DNA of 64,000 nt, taken from Saprospiraceae bacterium (GTDB lineage Bacteria; Bacteroidota; Bacteroidia; Chitinophagales; Saprospiraceae). Position 1 is the stretch's first letter. Every line of letters starts with the position of its first letter. Positions 26,401-33,939 of the stretch are shown one piece after another. The stretch lies in the NCBI GenBank assembly GCA_021604865.1, contig BQJU01000004.1:62001-126000 (forward strand). The letters are read 5' to 3'. Position numbers and translations under genes: made by a program. The notes under the pieces were generated by a model. It ran no database searches, was not told the DNA's origin, and saw only the letters and a program-made list of their open reading frames with translations.

Positions 26401-26995
26401 TTTGCACCTCTTTGGTTTCGTAACCGATGAAGCTAAAAATCAGGGTAGTCGTTTGATCGGGAACATTCAAGGAATAGCTGCCGTCAAAATTGGTGACGGT
26501 ACCAATGCCTTCTTGCCCTTTTACCACGATCGTTACCCCAATAAGGGATTCGCCAGTTCGAAAGTCTGATACAACGCCATTAATGAGTTTTTCATTGAGT
26601 GTTGACGCATAAAATGAAGGAGAAAGAGAACTGTTACGGCGCTTGGTCAGGTTGTTTTTTTGGATTTTGGCCTTTTTAATCACATAATTGGCATCGTCGA
26701 TCTTTTTGAAACTCAAATCGGCTTGTGGAAGAATATGATTTAGAATTTCTTTAGTACTTTTCTGAAAGTCAACCGTTTGTTCTACTACTACGCCTTTCAC
26801 CAATGAGGATTCGTATAAAAAGTAAATCCCTTTTACGGACTCCAATTGATGCAACACCGTTTCCAATAATTGTGGGTTATCTTTTGAAATTAGCTCCAAA
26901 CGATGCTCAACTTGTGCCATGGTTTGCGCATTCAGGGGAAGCACCAGGAATGACGCAGCTATAGATAAAATAAAGAATGTAATCGCTTTGGACAT
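23465..26995 (-). CDS. SusC/RagA TonB-dependent receptor with STN domain
   Basis: 1176 residues. A signal peptide (1-23) is followed by an STN domain (about 45-112), which links the receptor to anti-sigma signalling, a carboxypeptidase-like beta-sandwich (about 138-215), a TonB-box region (LDEVVVTAVG), the plug (about 230-345, with GVFVTASSGSPGASANIRIR and the PLFIIDGVPID motif typical of SusC) and a 22-strand barrel that ends in GYSFSLNLNF. It should import a large nutrient through the outer membrane with the SusD partner. STN-containing receptors are transducers: on binding ligand they signal through the FecR anti-sigma factor, encoded 51 bp upstream, to the ECF sigma factor. The full set is present here in order. 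Confidence 0.95.
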   Translation of the reverse strand: MSKAITFFILSIAASFLVLPLNAQTMAQVEHRLELISKDNPQLLETVLHQLESVKGIYFLYESSLVKGVVVEQTVDFQKSTKEILNHILPQADLSFKKIDDANYVIKKAKIQKNNLTKRRNSSLSPSFYASTLNEKLINGVVSDFRTGESLIGVTIVVKGQEGIGTVTNFDGSYSLNVPDQTTTLIFSFIGYETKEVQIEEKTTINVWLNEAVNQLDEVVVTAVGIEAKKRGLGYSIEEIGAKEIEHSNEANIVSSLSGKSAGVFVTASSGSPGASANIRIRGNKSINGSNKPLFIIDGVPIDNTSSGNGTVGVDVSNRAIDINPNDVENISVLKGPAATALYGIRAANGAIFITTKRGKVGAPRITLRSSFGLSEVNQVPARQFIYSQGTYTGGQSVYRGPESGEANSFGLRMDQLEYDGDASYLYDTNGRLVPKGQGNGVPAIIYNPEEDFFDTGYTYDNNVSVSGGSEKLTYYISAGNYYQKGVVPKSDWNRTSFKGNFDVQLSDRLSLGSNTTIALSGGDRKTRGNALSGVTVGLFRSPISFDNGAKKTGRDAANTPNAYIFPNGEQRAYRGTDSYDNPYWSVNRVPFQDEVNRLIQSVSLKYKLTPWLSAAYKIGLDHYSDKRESAWDIHSGSEINGRIDLDNRLSTDLNSDFLLLFNKDFDEDFSVNATLGHNYFSSDFNTRSISGVDLSKQGFYHISNAAVTTTNESISRRKLVGVFADVKLDWKNIVYLNLTGRNDWSSTLPKQNNSFFYPTVSFGLEFTELFGLTDHKFLSYGKLRASYGQVGNDASIYLTENYYNQADADGDNLLAGNSFPAFGINSFERAGTLGNADLKAETTTTIELGADLKLLLGRFNIDFTYYKATTTDLIVEADISAPSGFIVAPINAGEIENEGIELLIEINPIRTDHFRWDIGANFTAFKNIVTELPEGIDQLSLASFSALSSLILEGEPYGVLVGTAYQRNTQGQMIIGADGWPLINTEQIKVGDPNPDWLAGIRNTFTYKGLRVSALLDIRTGGDIWNGTMGVLNGLGVGYESGRDREITGFVYEGVTESGEINTTPVDFANPANGTSGIKWKKNGFLGLAEDNIEDASWFRLREVVLSYTFPQRWFGTSLLKGATLSLSGRNLWLKTDYTGIDPETNLRGDSNATGWDYFNLPNTKGYSFSLNLNF

Positions 26996-27046
26996 AAGTT
27001 TACTTTTTTGTCATAAATAGTGAGTATATCAGTACTTGATTAAGCG

Positions 27047-28039
27047 CTAATCTTCAACCCGCAACTGCCCGTTTTCTTCCGTAATGTCGACATCCAATAA
27101 GGCTTCCAGCGCCATAAATAAAGTCCCCTTTTGTTTGGTGGATACCTGACCAGAAACCTTTCGACTTAGCAATTGCTGATCGATTTCCTGAATTTTTAAC
27201 CCAAACTCGTCTTCAATGCGCTGTAAAATCTCCGCAAGAGAAGTATGGTCAAACACCCATCGGCGGTCTCTCCAGCTGGTTCGTTCGTTTGTCTTTCCTT
27301 TGATAATGTTGAACTGTCCATTTATTTCATTAAAACTCGCCGTTTCACCTGGACTCAGCATTACCGGACTGCTGCTCTTGATATGATTCAGCCTGACTTT
27401 TCCCTCTACCAGGCTGACCACAGGGCTGGTGTGTCGTGCCAAAACGTTGAAGCTTGTTCCCAAAACATGGACTTCCATCGATTGAGCTTTTACAATAAAG
27501 GGGGCATCATCGGTTTTATGTGTAACCTCAAAAAATGCTTCCCCAGTCAGTTCTACTTGCCGGCTGGATCCGGCATTCCAGGATTCCGGATAACGAAGAC
27601 TGGAGTTGGCGTTGAGTGTCACCAGGGTGCCATCCGGTAAACGGACGGGCTGTAATTCACCGTAGGCTGTTGTTGCAGTTAGCCATTTGATTTCCTGTGC
27701 GTGTCCCTTTGGCCAAAACCACCAACTGGCCGTAACGATTAAGGCAAGGCTTGCCGCAACACTCCACCATACCCGGCGGTTCATCGTTCTGGTTTTTGCG
27801 GGTCGTTTTGATAAGTTTAATCGCTGCGACAAAGCGTCCCATTCGGCTTGTTTATCAGTCTTTGACTCTATTGTGTGCCTGAATTCAAGCCCGACAATCA
27901 GCGCCCGGGCTTCGTCCATTTGTTCTATGTTTTCCGGATGTTCAGCCCTCCAGGATTCCCATTGGGCGAAATCTTTTGCATTGCTCTGGCGTGCCCAACC
28001 TTCAAAGGAGGGATCAGCAAGAAACTGCTCAATATTCAT
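27047..28039 (-). CDS. FecR family anti-sigma factor
   Basis: 330 residues. A cytoplasmic N-terminal helical segment (1-80) binds the sigma factor, one membrane helix spans about 87-108 (VWWSVAASLALIVTASWWFW), the FecR domain follows (about 125-215, with LPDGTLVTLNANSSLRYP and FIVKAQSMEVHVLGTSFNV) and a C-terminal DUF4974 domain ends the protein (about 260-330, SLAEILQRIEDEFGLKI). In this family the periplasmic part contacts the STN domain of the receptor. It is between the ECF sigma gene (124 bp upstream) and the SusC gene (51 bp downstream), the usual position. Confidence 0.94.
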   Translation of the reverse strand: MNIEQFLADPSFEGWARQSNAKDFAQWESWRAEHPENIEQMDEARALIVGLEFRHTIESKTDKQAEWDALSQRLNLSKRPAKTRTMNRRVWWSVAASLALIVTASWWFWPKGHAQEIKWLTATTAYGELQPVRLPDGTLVTLNANSSLRYPESWNAGSSRQVELTGEAFFEVTHKTDDAPFIVKAQSMEVHVLGTSFNVLARHTSPVVSLVEGKVRLNHIKSSSPVMLSPGETASFNEINGQFNIIKGKTNERTSWRDRRWVFDHTSLAEILQRIEDEFGLKIQEIDQQLLSRKVSGQVSTKQKGTLFMALEALLDVDITEENGQLRVED

Positions 28040-28163
28040 GTAACTTTGTTTTACGATTCACATGTATAGAGTTTGTATGATTGCTCCAAACATGTTATAA
28101 ATGAGAATTTAACTTCTAAAAGGAAGGGAGGAAGATGTTTATACTCTATTTCCAAAAAAAAAA

Positions 28164-28718
28164 TTAAAAAAACCGAAGTTCTTTATTATTTCGCAGCCGT
28201 TGGATGGCTTTGTGAGCATGATTGACAACAGATTGATAATTGATTTCCAGTACTTGAGCAATCTCCTGATAGTCGAGATTGTCATAAAATTTCAGGTAAA
28301 GAATTTCGCGCTGGCGAGGAGACAAGGTATTTAATATAGCCGTGATTTTTTGCTTTTGCAAAAGAGAAGCCTCTTCCAAATACAATTCTTCTGGTTCAAA
28401 ATGCAATTGCTGGGCAATGTCTTCCAGATTTACTGTTGGGCGGTTTTTTCGGAGTAATTTTATGGCATGATTTCGGGTTGCCCGAAAAAGATAAGCCTTA
28501 ACTACGGTCTCCTGGGCCAGTCTGTTCCGATACTGCCAGAGGTCTGCAAAGGTATTTTGAATGGCATCTTTGGCCAGGCTGGAGGAGTTCAACAACCTGG
28601 TCGTATAGGCATAAAGGTCATCATGGAAATGATCAAACAATGCTTGCAAAGCCTCTGGCTTCCCTTCCTGGCAAAGCGTTTCCCAATGTTTTTTTATGTT
28701 GGCAGAAGACTTCAGCAT
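28164..28718 (-). CDS. ECF-type RNA polymerase sigma-70 factor
   Basis: 184 residues. Region 2 (about 25-95) includes LYAYTTRLLNSSSLAKDAIQ and NTFADLWQYR, the helix set that contacts the -10 element; region 4 (about 125-178) has LNTLSPRQREILYLKFYDNL followed by DYQEIAQVLEINYQSVVNHA. Length and motifs are those of the Bacteroidota ECF group that work with FecR proteins. The gene is first in the sigma-FecR-SusC-SusD operon. Its target promoter is likely that of the SusC-SusD genes, but I could not identify a site. The start at 28718 gives the normal N-terminus. Confidence 0.94.
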   Translation of the reverse strand: MLKSSANIKKHWETLCQEGKPEALQALFDHFHDDLYAYTTRLLNSSSLAKDAIQNTFADLWQYRNRLAQETVVKAYLFRATRNHAIKLLRKNRPTVNLEDIAQQLHFEPEELYLEEASLLQKQKITAILNTLSPRQREILYLKFYDNLDYQEIAQVLEINYQSVVNHAHKAIQRLRNNKELRFF

Positions 28719-28850
28719 ATGCCTTTGAGGTCATTAGCGTTGTTTCGCAGGAGCAGGGCGGTGGAAAAAAAGCTTCGTTTTAACCTTGTCATGCGTTCTG
28801 TGAAACAATGCTATTCATAATAGGTCTAAAGGTGGTGCTTTAATAGCAAA

Positions 28851-29660
28851 TTATTCGACTTTCTGTTCTAAACAAAATTCTACAAAATGCCTGACCATAC
28901 CCTGTGTGGCTTTTTTAGCTTCAAATTGCCCCATGTGTCCTACCTTTTCCAGGATGTGGATCGTCGCAATGGTTGGCAAATGGGTTTGTTCCATACTGGC
29001 CTCGGCAGGAATGGCTGTATCCTGACCACCGATGATAAAGAGGACGGGTACCTGGATATTCGCCAGCACCTCCGATTGATCAGGACGGTCTTTCATGGCC
29101 TGTAGCGCATTGACAATGCCAGCTTGTGGGAAACGGGTAGCCCGAAAGGTCAATTTCTCAATCAGGAAAGCATTACTACGGACAAAAACTGGTGGGAATA
29201 GATCAGGAATGAGTTGTTTGACATACAAAATATGCCCCTGGCGGCCGATAAACTCGATACTTTTTTTCCGAGTCTCTTTTTTTTCGGGCGTATCAGGATA
29301 AGGTTGAGAATGAAACATACCCAGTCCCAGCAATCGCTCCGGATGTTTAGCTGCATAGGCAAGAGAAACGTACCCGCCCATTGAGTGGCCGATGAGGATG
29401 AACTTCTCCAGATGAAGCTCCTGTACAACGGCATGTACCGCTTCTGCCATTCCTTCAATGGGCAATGCTGGTATGACTTCAGATTTTCCGGAACCAGGCA
29501 GGTCAATGCAGATCACCTGACAATTTTCTTCCAGAAGATCGGGTTTAAACTCGTCCCAAACTGAACTGTCTGCACAAAAACCGTGCAAGAAAACAACTGC
29601 TGTGCCTTTTCCCTGGTGGGTATAAGCGATGGTCTTATTGCGAAAATTGGTGTATTTCAT
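28851..29660 (-). CDS. Alpha/beta hydrolase
   Basis: 269 residues, counted from the ATG at 29660; a longer frame from 29720 would overlap the upstream gene by 64 bp and has no family-like N-terminus. The fold signature is clear: HGFCADSSVWDEF, the nucleophile elbow Ser93 in GHSMGG, Asp214 in GGQDTAIP and His242 in VGHMGQFE. No signal peptide, so cytoplasmic. The reaction (esterase, lactonase, C-C bond hydrolase) cannot be told. The start overlaps the stop of the DUF3524 glycosyltransferase gene in an ATGA, so the two are translationally coupled and may work on related substrates. Confidence 0.88.
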   Translation of the reverse strand: MKYTNFRNKTIAYTHQGKGTAVVFLHGFCADSSVWDEFKPDLLEENCQVICIDLPGSGKSEVIPALPIEGMAEAVHAVVQELHLEKFILIGHSMGGYVSLAYAAKHPERLLGLGMFHSQPYPDTPEKKETRKKSIEFIGRQGHILYVKQLIPDLFPPVFVRSNAFLIEKLTFRATRFPQAGIVNALQAMKDRPDQSEVLANIQVPVLFIIGGQDTAIPAEASMEQTHLPTIATIHILEKVGHMGQFEAKKATQGMVRHFVEFCLEQKVE

Positions 29661-30790
29661 GGATGAATGACTTGAATAGCCCGAAATTGAGCATCGTATT
29701 GGGGAGCTAAAATACTCCAATCATATTGAGATACAAAATTTTGGCAATTTGTGGCTTCGCGAGTTTGGTTGATATTGAGGATTAAAGCTTTCAGACGTTG
29801 GTAAAGTTCTTCTGTCTCCTGATACAGATGCTGCTGGTGCAAGGCCTTCGGGATATGTTCAGGATAAGCCAGTCGGTGTGGCAATAGAGGATAACATTGG
29901 CAATAGATAGCCTCTACAATACTACCTCCGAAAAAATCCTGACGACTGGTAACGGGCAAAATATCGGCCTGCCAGAGTAAATTACGGTAAGCAGTCCGGC
30001 TCGTAGCATACCCAAAATGTAGTATATTTTTCCGAAGTTCCTTTTTAGCTTGCGCAAAAATGGGTGGCTCTTGTCGAAATGATGCGCCGGTAACAATCAG
30101 CCGGAAAGGAACCTTTTCGGCTTTAAGCCGGAATAGCAAAGTGAAAAAAGTATCTGGATCCTTGTCGTATTCCCAACGGTGGTTCCAAAGAAGTACGGCC
30201 TCGCCAGAGGAATTGCATAAACCGGATGATTGAAGCACCTGCAAATCCATACCAAGCGGCAACACCTTGCTTTTTTGTCTGATCGATTTAACATGGTGCA
30301 GGCCTTTACGGTCGGGGAAAGCTTTTAGGAAATTGGGCAACGCTCCCAGAAAGGCATTCCGATGAAAAGCCGAATTGAAAAAGACTTGGTCGGCGGCCAA
30401 GGCACTGGCATAATTGATGAAACCATATTGCCGGTTGCGGTTCAAATGAATATCCTGATCGTCTGGCGACCAGGGATAAGTGATCTGGTTTTCGTGAAAA
30501 TAAAGGGCTACCGGAATGTCTCGTACCCGAGTGCGGTTGAGGGCCAGGAAAGTCGTTAGGTCCAGCATATCAGTGGCCAAAATGAGGTCCGGATCAAAAT
30601 CGAGGGCTGCAAAAGCATCGGTTAAGGCCACCGCTCCGCCATACATGCGCCATTTCCAGTGCCGTCCGGGAAGGCTCAAAATGTTTATTTCATGTGCGCT
30701 GGCTGCCTGATAACCTTCAGCCCATTGGCGATGACTCCCCACAAAAAATGGTTCCAACAAAAGGATTCGCATGTTCTCTTTTTCCTTCAT
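29657..30790 (-). CDS. DUF3524/QTMAN-like glycosyltransferase
   Basis: 377 residues from the ATG at 30790; a second ATG at 30772 (MRILLLEPFF) would also give a complete protein. ILLLEPFFVGSHRQWAEGYQ and LPGRHWKWRMYGGA are the opening motifs of the DUF3524 family, whose animal member GTDC1 (QTMAN) mannosylates queuosine in tRNA-Asp. A second Rossmann domain carries LLWNHRWEYDKDPDTFF and a nucleotide-sugar-binding-like FFGGSIVEAIYCQCYPLLP near residue 290. The bacterial substrate is not established, so a role in tRNA modification is only a hypothesis. It ends inside the start of the alpha/beta hydrolase gene. A TTGACAA/TTGTCAA dyad (30790-30813) overlaps its start. Confidence 0.82.
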   Translation of the reverse strand: MKEKENMRILLLEPFFVGSHRQWAEGYQAASAHEINILSLPGRHWKWRMYGGAVALTDAFAALDFDPDLILATDMLDLTTFLALNRTRVRDIPVALYFHENQITYPWSPDDQDIHLNRNRQYGFINYASALAADQVFFNSAFHRNAFLGALPNFLKAFPDRKGLHHVKSIRQKSKVLPLGMDLQVLQSSGLCNSSGEAVLLWNHRWEYDKDPDTFFTLLFRLKAEKVPFRLIVTGASFRQEPPIFAQAKKELRKNILHFGYATSRTAYRNLLWQADILPVTSRQDFFGGSIVEAIYCQCYPLLPHRLAYPEHIPKALHQQHLYQETEELYQRLKALILNINQTREATNCQNFVSQYDWSILAPQYDAQFRAIQVIHP

Positions 30791-31003
30791 TGACAATTTT
30801 TGGAATTTGTCAAAACTGCTTTAACATACCGGATTCACCTGTGTTTTTTAAGACACTAATGGAAAGTTTTAATCTGTTAAACGACAATTGGTGGAAGATA
30901 ATCTATTTTTATTAACTTTATCCTTTGTATTTTAGATATTAGAGCATTACAAAACACGCGGTTTGATCATTTTTTCAGACACGTAGAATAGGTGACACTT
31001 TTC

Positions 31004-32254
31004 ATGTCGAATTTGTACAACATAAAACAAGATTTAATCAGTATCGAAGCGCTGGAACGGGAGTTGAACTTGAAACAACTTCAGGTAAACCGTTTATTGA
31101 ATATTACACAGGCTATCAATAACAATGTATCGGCTCGTGGGCTTTTCGATATGTACCGCTCTTTTTTAAGTTGGGAAATTGGCGTTAAGAAAATGGTGCT
31201 CTTTATCAAAAGAGAGGAATGTTGGGCCATCGCGACTCATATCGGCATTGACGAAACGCTGTTGGATATAGATATTACAGCAGAGCTTCCGCGTTATACC
31301 AGACTCAACAATATTGAAGATGAGGAACACCCTTTGATTGGACAGTTTGATGTGGTGATTCCCGTTCGGCATAAGGAAAGTCCTATTGCTTATGTCTTCA
31401 TTGGTGGCTTTGAAGAGAACGAGGACATGTACAATAAGGTACAATTCATCACCACCATCACCAATATTGTAGCGGTAGCTATTGAAAACAAACGCCTGTT
31501 TAAACGGCAGCTGGAGCAGGAAAGGCTAAAGCGGGAGATGGAGCTGGCAAGTGAAATGCAGCTGATGCTGATTCCAAAGTCATTGCCTTCCAAAAGTTGT
31601 TACGAATTATCAAGTATCTATAAGCCCCATTTCAATGTCGGCGGGGACTATTTTGATTTCATCGAATTTACCGATGGCAAGATCGTTTTTTGTGTGGGCG
31701 ATATTTCTGGCAAAGGCGTAGCTGCTGCCCTACTGATGGCCAATTTTCAGGCCAGCTTCCACACGCTGATCAACAAACGTACCCGGCTGGACACATTTAT
31801 TCGCGAGATCAATACGTCCGTCAACCGAATTACTGAAGGAGATCGCTTTATTACCTTCTTTATAGCAGAATATGACATCAACGATCGAACGCTTTTTTAT
31901 GTCAATGCAGGCCACAACCCTCCAATTATGGTGGATAAAGAAGGTATTACCTTCCTGAATCAGGGCTGTACGATTTTGGGCTCGTTCGAATCTTTGCCGG
32001 AAGTAGAGGTGGGCGCTGTAGAAGTTAGTGAAGAAGCCATTATCCTGGCTTTTACCGATGGACTCACCGATATCCGTAATGCAGATGGAGATTTTTTGAA
32101 TGAGGAAATGCTGCACGATTTTGTCAGCGAGAATTATTTGATGCCAGCCCAAGCTTTTAACCAGAAACTCCTGGAACACATTGAGCAATTTAAAGGCAAT
32201 CAGGCCTATCCTGACGACTTTACGGTATTGACCTGCCGGATTTTTAATCAATAA
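31004..32254 (+). CDS. GAF-SpoIIE (PP2C-type) serine/threonine phosphatase
   Basis: 416 residues from the ATG at 31004; an upstream GTG adds four residues. An N-terminal coiled coil and a GAF-like domain (about 30-165) precede a linker helix (ELASEMQLMLIPKSLP) and the SpoIIE phosphatase (about 200-412). Metal-binding acidic motifs are visible: GGDYFDF at 213-219, VGDISGKG at 231-238, NAGHNPP at 301-307, FTDGLTD at 350-356 and DDFT at 404-407. Such proteins usually dephosphorylate an anti-sigma-factor antagonist of the SpoIIAA/RsbV type. No kinase or antagonist gene is nearby, so the partner is unknown. The gene is divergent from the glycosyltransferase gene. Confidence 0.9.
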   Translation: MSNLYNIKQDLISIEALERELNLKQLQVNRLLNITQAINNNVSARGLFDMYRSFLSWEIGVKKMVLFIKREECWAIATHIGIDETLLDIDITAELPRYTRLNNIEDEEHPLIGQFDVVIPVRHKESPIAYVFIGGFEENEDMYNKVQFITTITNIVAVAIENKRLFKRQLEQERLKREMELASEMQLMLIPKSLPSKSCYELSSIYKPHFNVGGDYFDFIEFTDGKIVFCVGDISGKGVAAALLMANFQASFHTLINKRTRLDTFIREINTSVNRITEGDRFITFFIAEYDINDRTLFYVNAGHNPPIMVDKEGITFLNQGCTILGSFESLPEVEVGAVEVSEEAIILAFTDGLTDIRNADGDFLNEEMLHDFVSENYLMPAQAFNQKLLEHIEQFKGNQAYPDDFTVLTCRIFNQ

Positions 32255-32396
32255 TACATTTTTAGGGCATTTTTGATCAGACTTTTGACGTTGGTCTATC
32301 AATTAATGCCTCCAATCGATTGAACAAAAATAGAATTTGATAATTCCTATAATTATAGGCATATTGCAGCAGTGACTAAATTTGATTAGCAAACAG

Positions 32397-33191
32397 ATGA
32401 AGGATAAGAATTTAGCGGGTATACTTGCGTTGTTTTTTGGCGTGTTTGGCGTACACCGGTTTTATTTGGGACAAATCGGACTGGGGATTTTTTATATTTT
32501 CTTTTTTTGGATCATGTGGCTGGTTGGACTGATTGATGCCATTGCATTTTTTTCAATGGATACTGATGAGTTTAACCGGAAATACAATAAGGAATATTTG
32601 AGAGATCACCGGGATACCGATTTTGATCGTCATGATTACCGGCAGCGCGAACGTGCCGAACCCCGAAACCGAAAGAACGCAACACAAAGAGAGCGAAGGC
32701 CAGTGGCGCCTATCAGAGAAAAAAAACGCCCACGTGGAAACCGGCCAAACCCATTCAAACAAAGTGGTATTCTCAAGTATAAAGATTTTGAATACCAGGG
32801 GGCTATCGACGACTTTAAAAAGGCCATTGAAATTGACCCCAAAGATATTGCCCTACACTTCAACCTGGCCTGTGCTTACTCTTTGATGGAAAAATCCGAA
32901 CAGGCATTTTCCCATCTCGATAAGGCTGTAGAGTATGGGTTCAATGACTTCAAAAGAATTAAGGAACACGATGCACTGGCTTATTTACGTATCCAACCGG
33001 CTTTTGAAGAATTTGAAAAAAATGGATTTCAGTTGGTTCACCGCATCGAACCACCTAAGGAGGATATACTTAGCTCTTCTCCCTCCGACTTGTTAGAGCA
33101 ACTCAAACGATTGGGAGATTTGCGAGAAAAAGGATTATTGACTGAAGAAGAATTTGCTACACAGAAAAAGCGACTATTGGACAATAGTTAA
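32397..33191 (+). CDS. TM2-domain protein with TPR and SHOCT segments
   Basis: 264 residues from the ATG at 32397 (a TTG lies five codons upstream). The TM2 domain (1-60) has two helices with LFFGVFGVHRFYLGQIGLG and an intervening turn. A strongly basic Arg-rich segment (about 72-125) follows, then TPR-like helices (about 127-200, YQGAIDDFKKAIEIDPKDIA) and a SHOCT-type C-terminal motif (about 232-262, LEQLKRLGDLREKGLLTEEE). SHOCT segments promote oligomerisation. The combination suggests a membrane-linked scaffold, but I know of no function for it. It is 142 bp downstream of the phosphatase gene and may share its transcript. Confidence 0.8.
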   Translation: MKDKNLAGILALFFGVFGVHRFYLGQIGLGIFYIFFFWIMWLVGLIDAIAFFSMDTDEFNRKYNKEYLRDHRDTDFDRHDYRQRERAEPRNRKNATQRERRPVAPIREKKRPRGNRPNPFKQSGILKYKDFEYQGAIDDFKKAIEIDPKDIALHFNLACAYSLMEKSEQAFSHLDKAVEYGFNDFKRIKEHDALAYLRIQPAFEEFEKNGFQLVHRIEPPKEDILSSSPSDLLEQLKRLGDLREKGLLTEEEFATQKKRLLDNS

Positions 33192-33263
33192 CTAAACGAT
33201 AACCAATACCTCCCAACATAAAGGCATTTTGCTCCGTTATAAAAAGAAGTATTGGAAAAACAC

Positions 33264-33929
33264 ATGGCTATGATTGCAGAAACGTTAATGTCCGATTCCA
33301 TAATCCCATTGCGGACCTCCGATACGGGGGATGAGGCACTGGCTATTATGAATGAGTTTTATGTAAGACACCTGCCAATCGTCAATAACGAACAACTACT
33401 GGGTTTGCTTTCAGAAGATGATATTCTGAATAATGATGTTGAAGAAGCAGTAGGTTCCTATAGCCTTTCTCTACCACATGCTTGTGTGCGTCAGGGAGAT
33501 CACCTCTACGAAGTCATACGCCTGATGGCAGAATATCACCTCACCGTTATTCCGGTAATCGATGAGCAACACAACTATCATGGCCTGATTACCCTGGAAA
33601 ACCTGTTGCGTTCTTTTGCAGAAGCGGGTTCCTTTCGGGAAGCCGGCAGTATTATTGTACTGGAAATGACCAAGCCTGATTATGCTATGTCGGAAATAGC
33701 CCGCATTGTTGAATCTGAAGGCGCGGTAATTTTGAGTTCTTTCATCACCACCACTATTGATTCTACCCGCATTGATGTAACCATCAAAATCAATCGCCAG
33801 AATATCTTGTCCATCTTGGCTACTTTTGAACGTTATGACTACCAAATCAAAGCCTCCTATAACGAAAGCGAATACATCGATACCTTAAAAGAACGGTTTG
33901 ATTCTTTAATGAGCTATCTGAGGGTATAA
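33264..33929 (+). CDS. CBS-domain protein with C-terminal ACT-like domain
   Basis: 221 residues from the ATG at 33264; a TTG four codons upstream is less likely. Two CBS repeats can be read (about 5-60 with LPIVNNEQLLGLLSEDDIL, and 75-130 with IPVIDEQHNYHGLITLENLL), followed by an ACT-like region (about 135-221). CBS pairs bind adenosine nucleotides and act as energy sensors; with an ACT domain the protein is probably a cytoplasmic regulator of an enzyme or transporter. The target is not visible. It is 72 bp downstream of the TM2-protein gene and converges on the MNIO gene with a 10-bp gap. Confidence 0.85.
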   Translation: MAMIAETLMSDSIIPLRTSDTGDEALAIMNEFYVRHLPIVNNEQLLGLLSEDDILNNDVEEAVGSYSLSLPHACVRQGDHLYEVIRLMAEYHLTVIPVIDEQHNYHGLITLENLLRSFAEAGSFREAGSIIVLEMTKPDYAMSEIARIVESEGAVILSSFITTTIDSTRIDVTIKINRQNILSILATFERYDYQIKASYNESEYIDTLKERFDSLMSYLRV

Positions 33930-33939
33930 ATAAGGTGTT

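Noticed and set aside
27245-27640. 131-codon ORF antisense to the FecR gene
   Set aside because: It is a shadow frame of the FecR coding sequence, without independent motifs.
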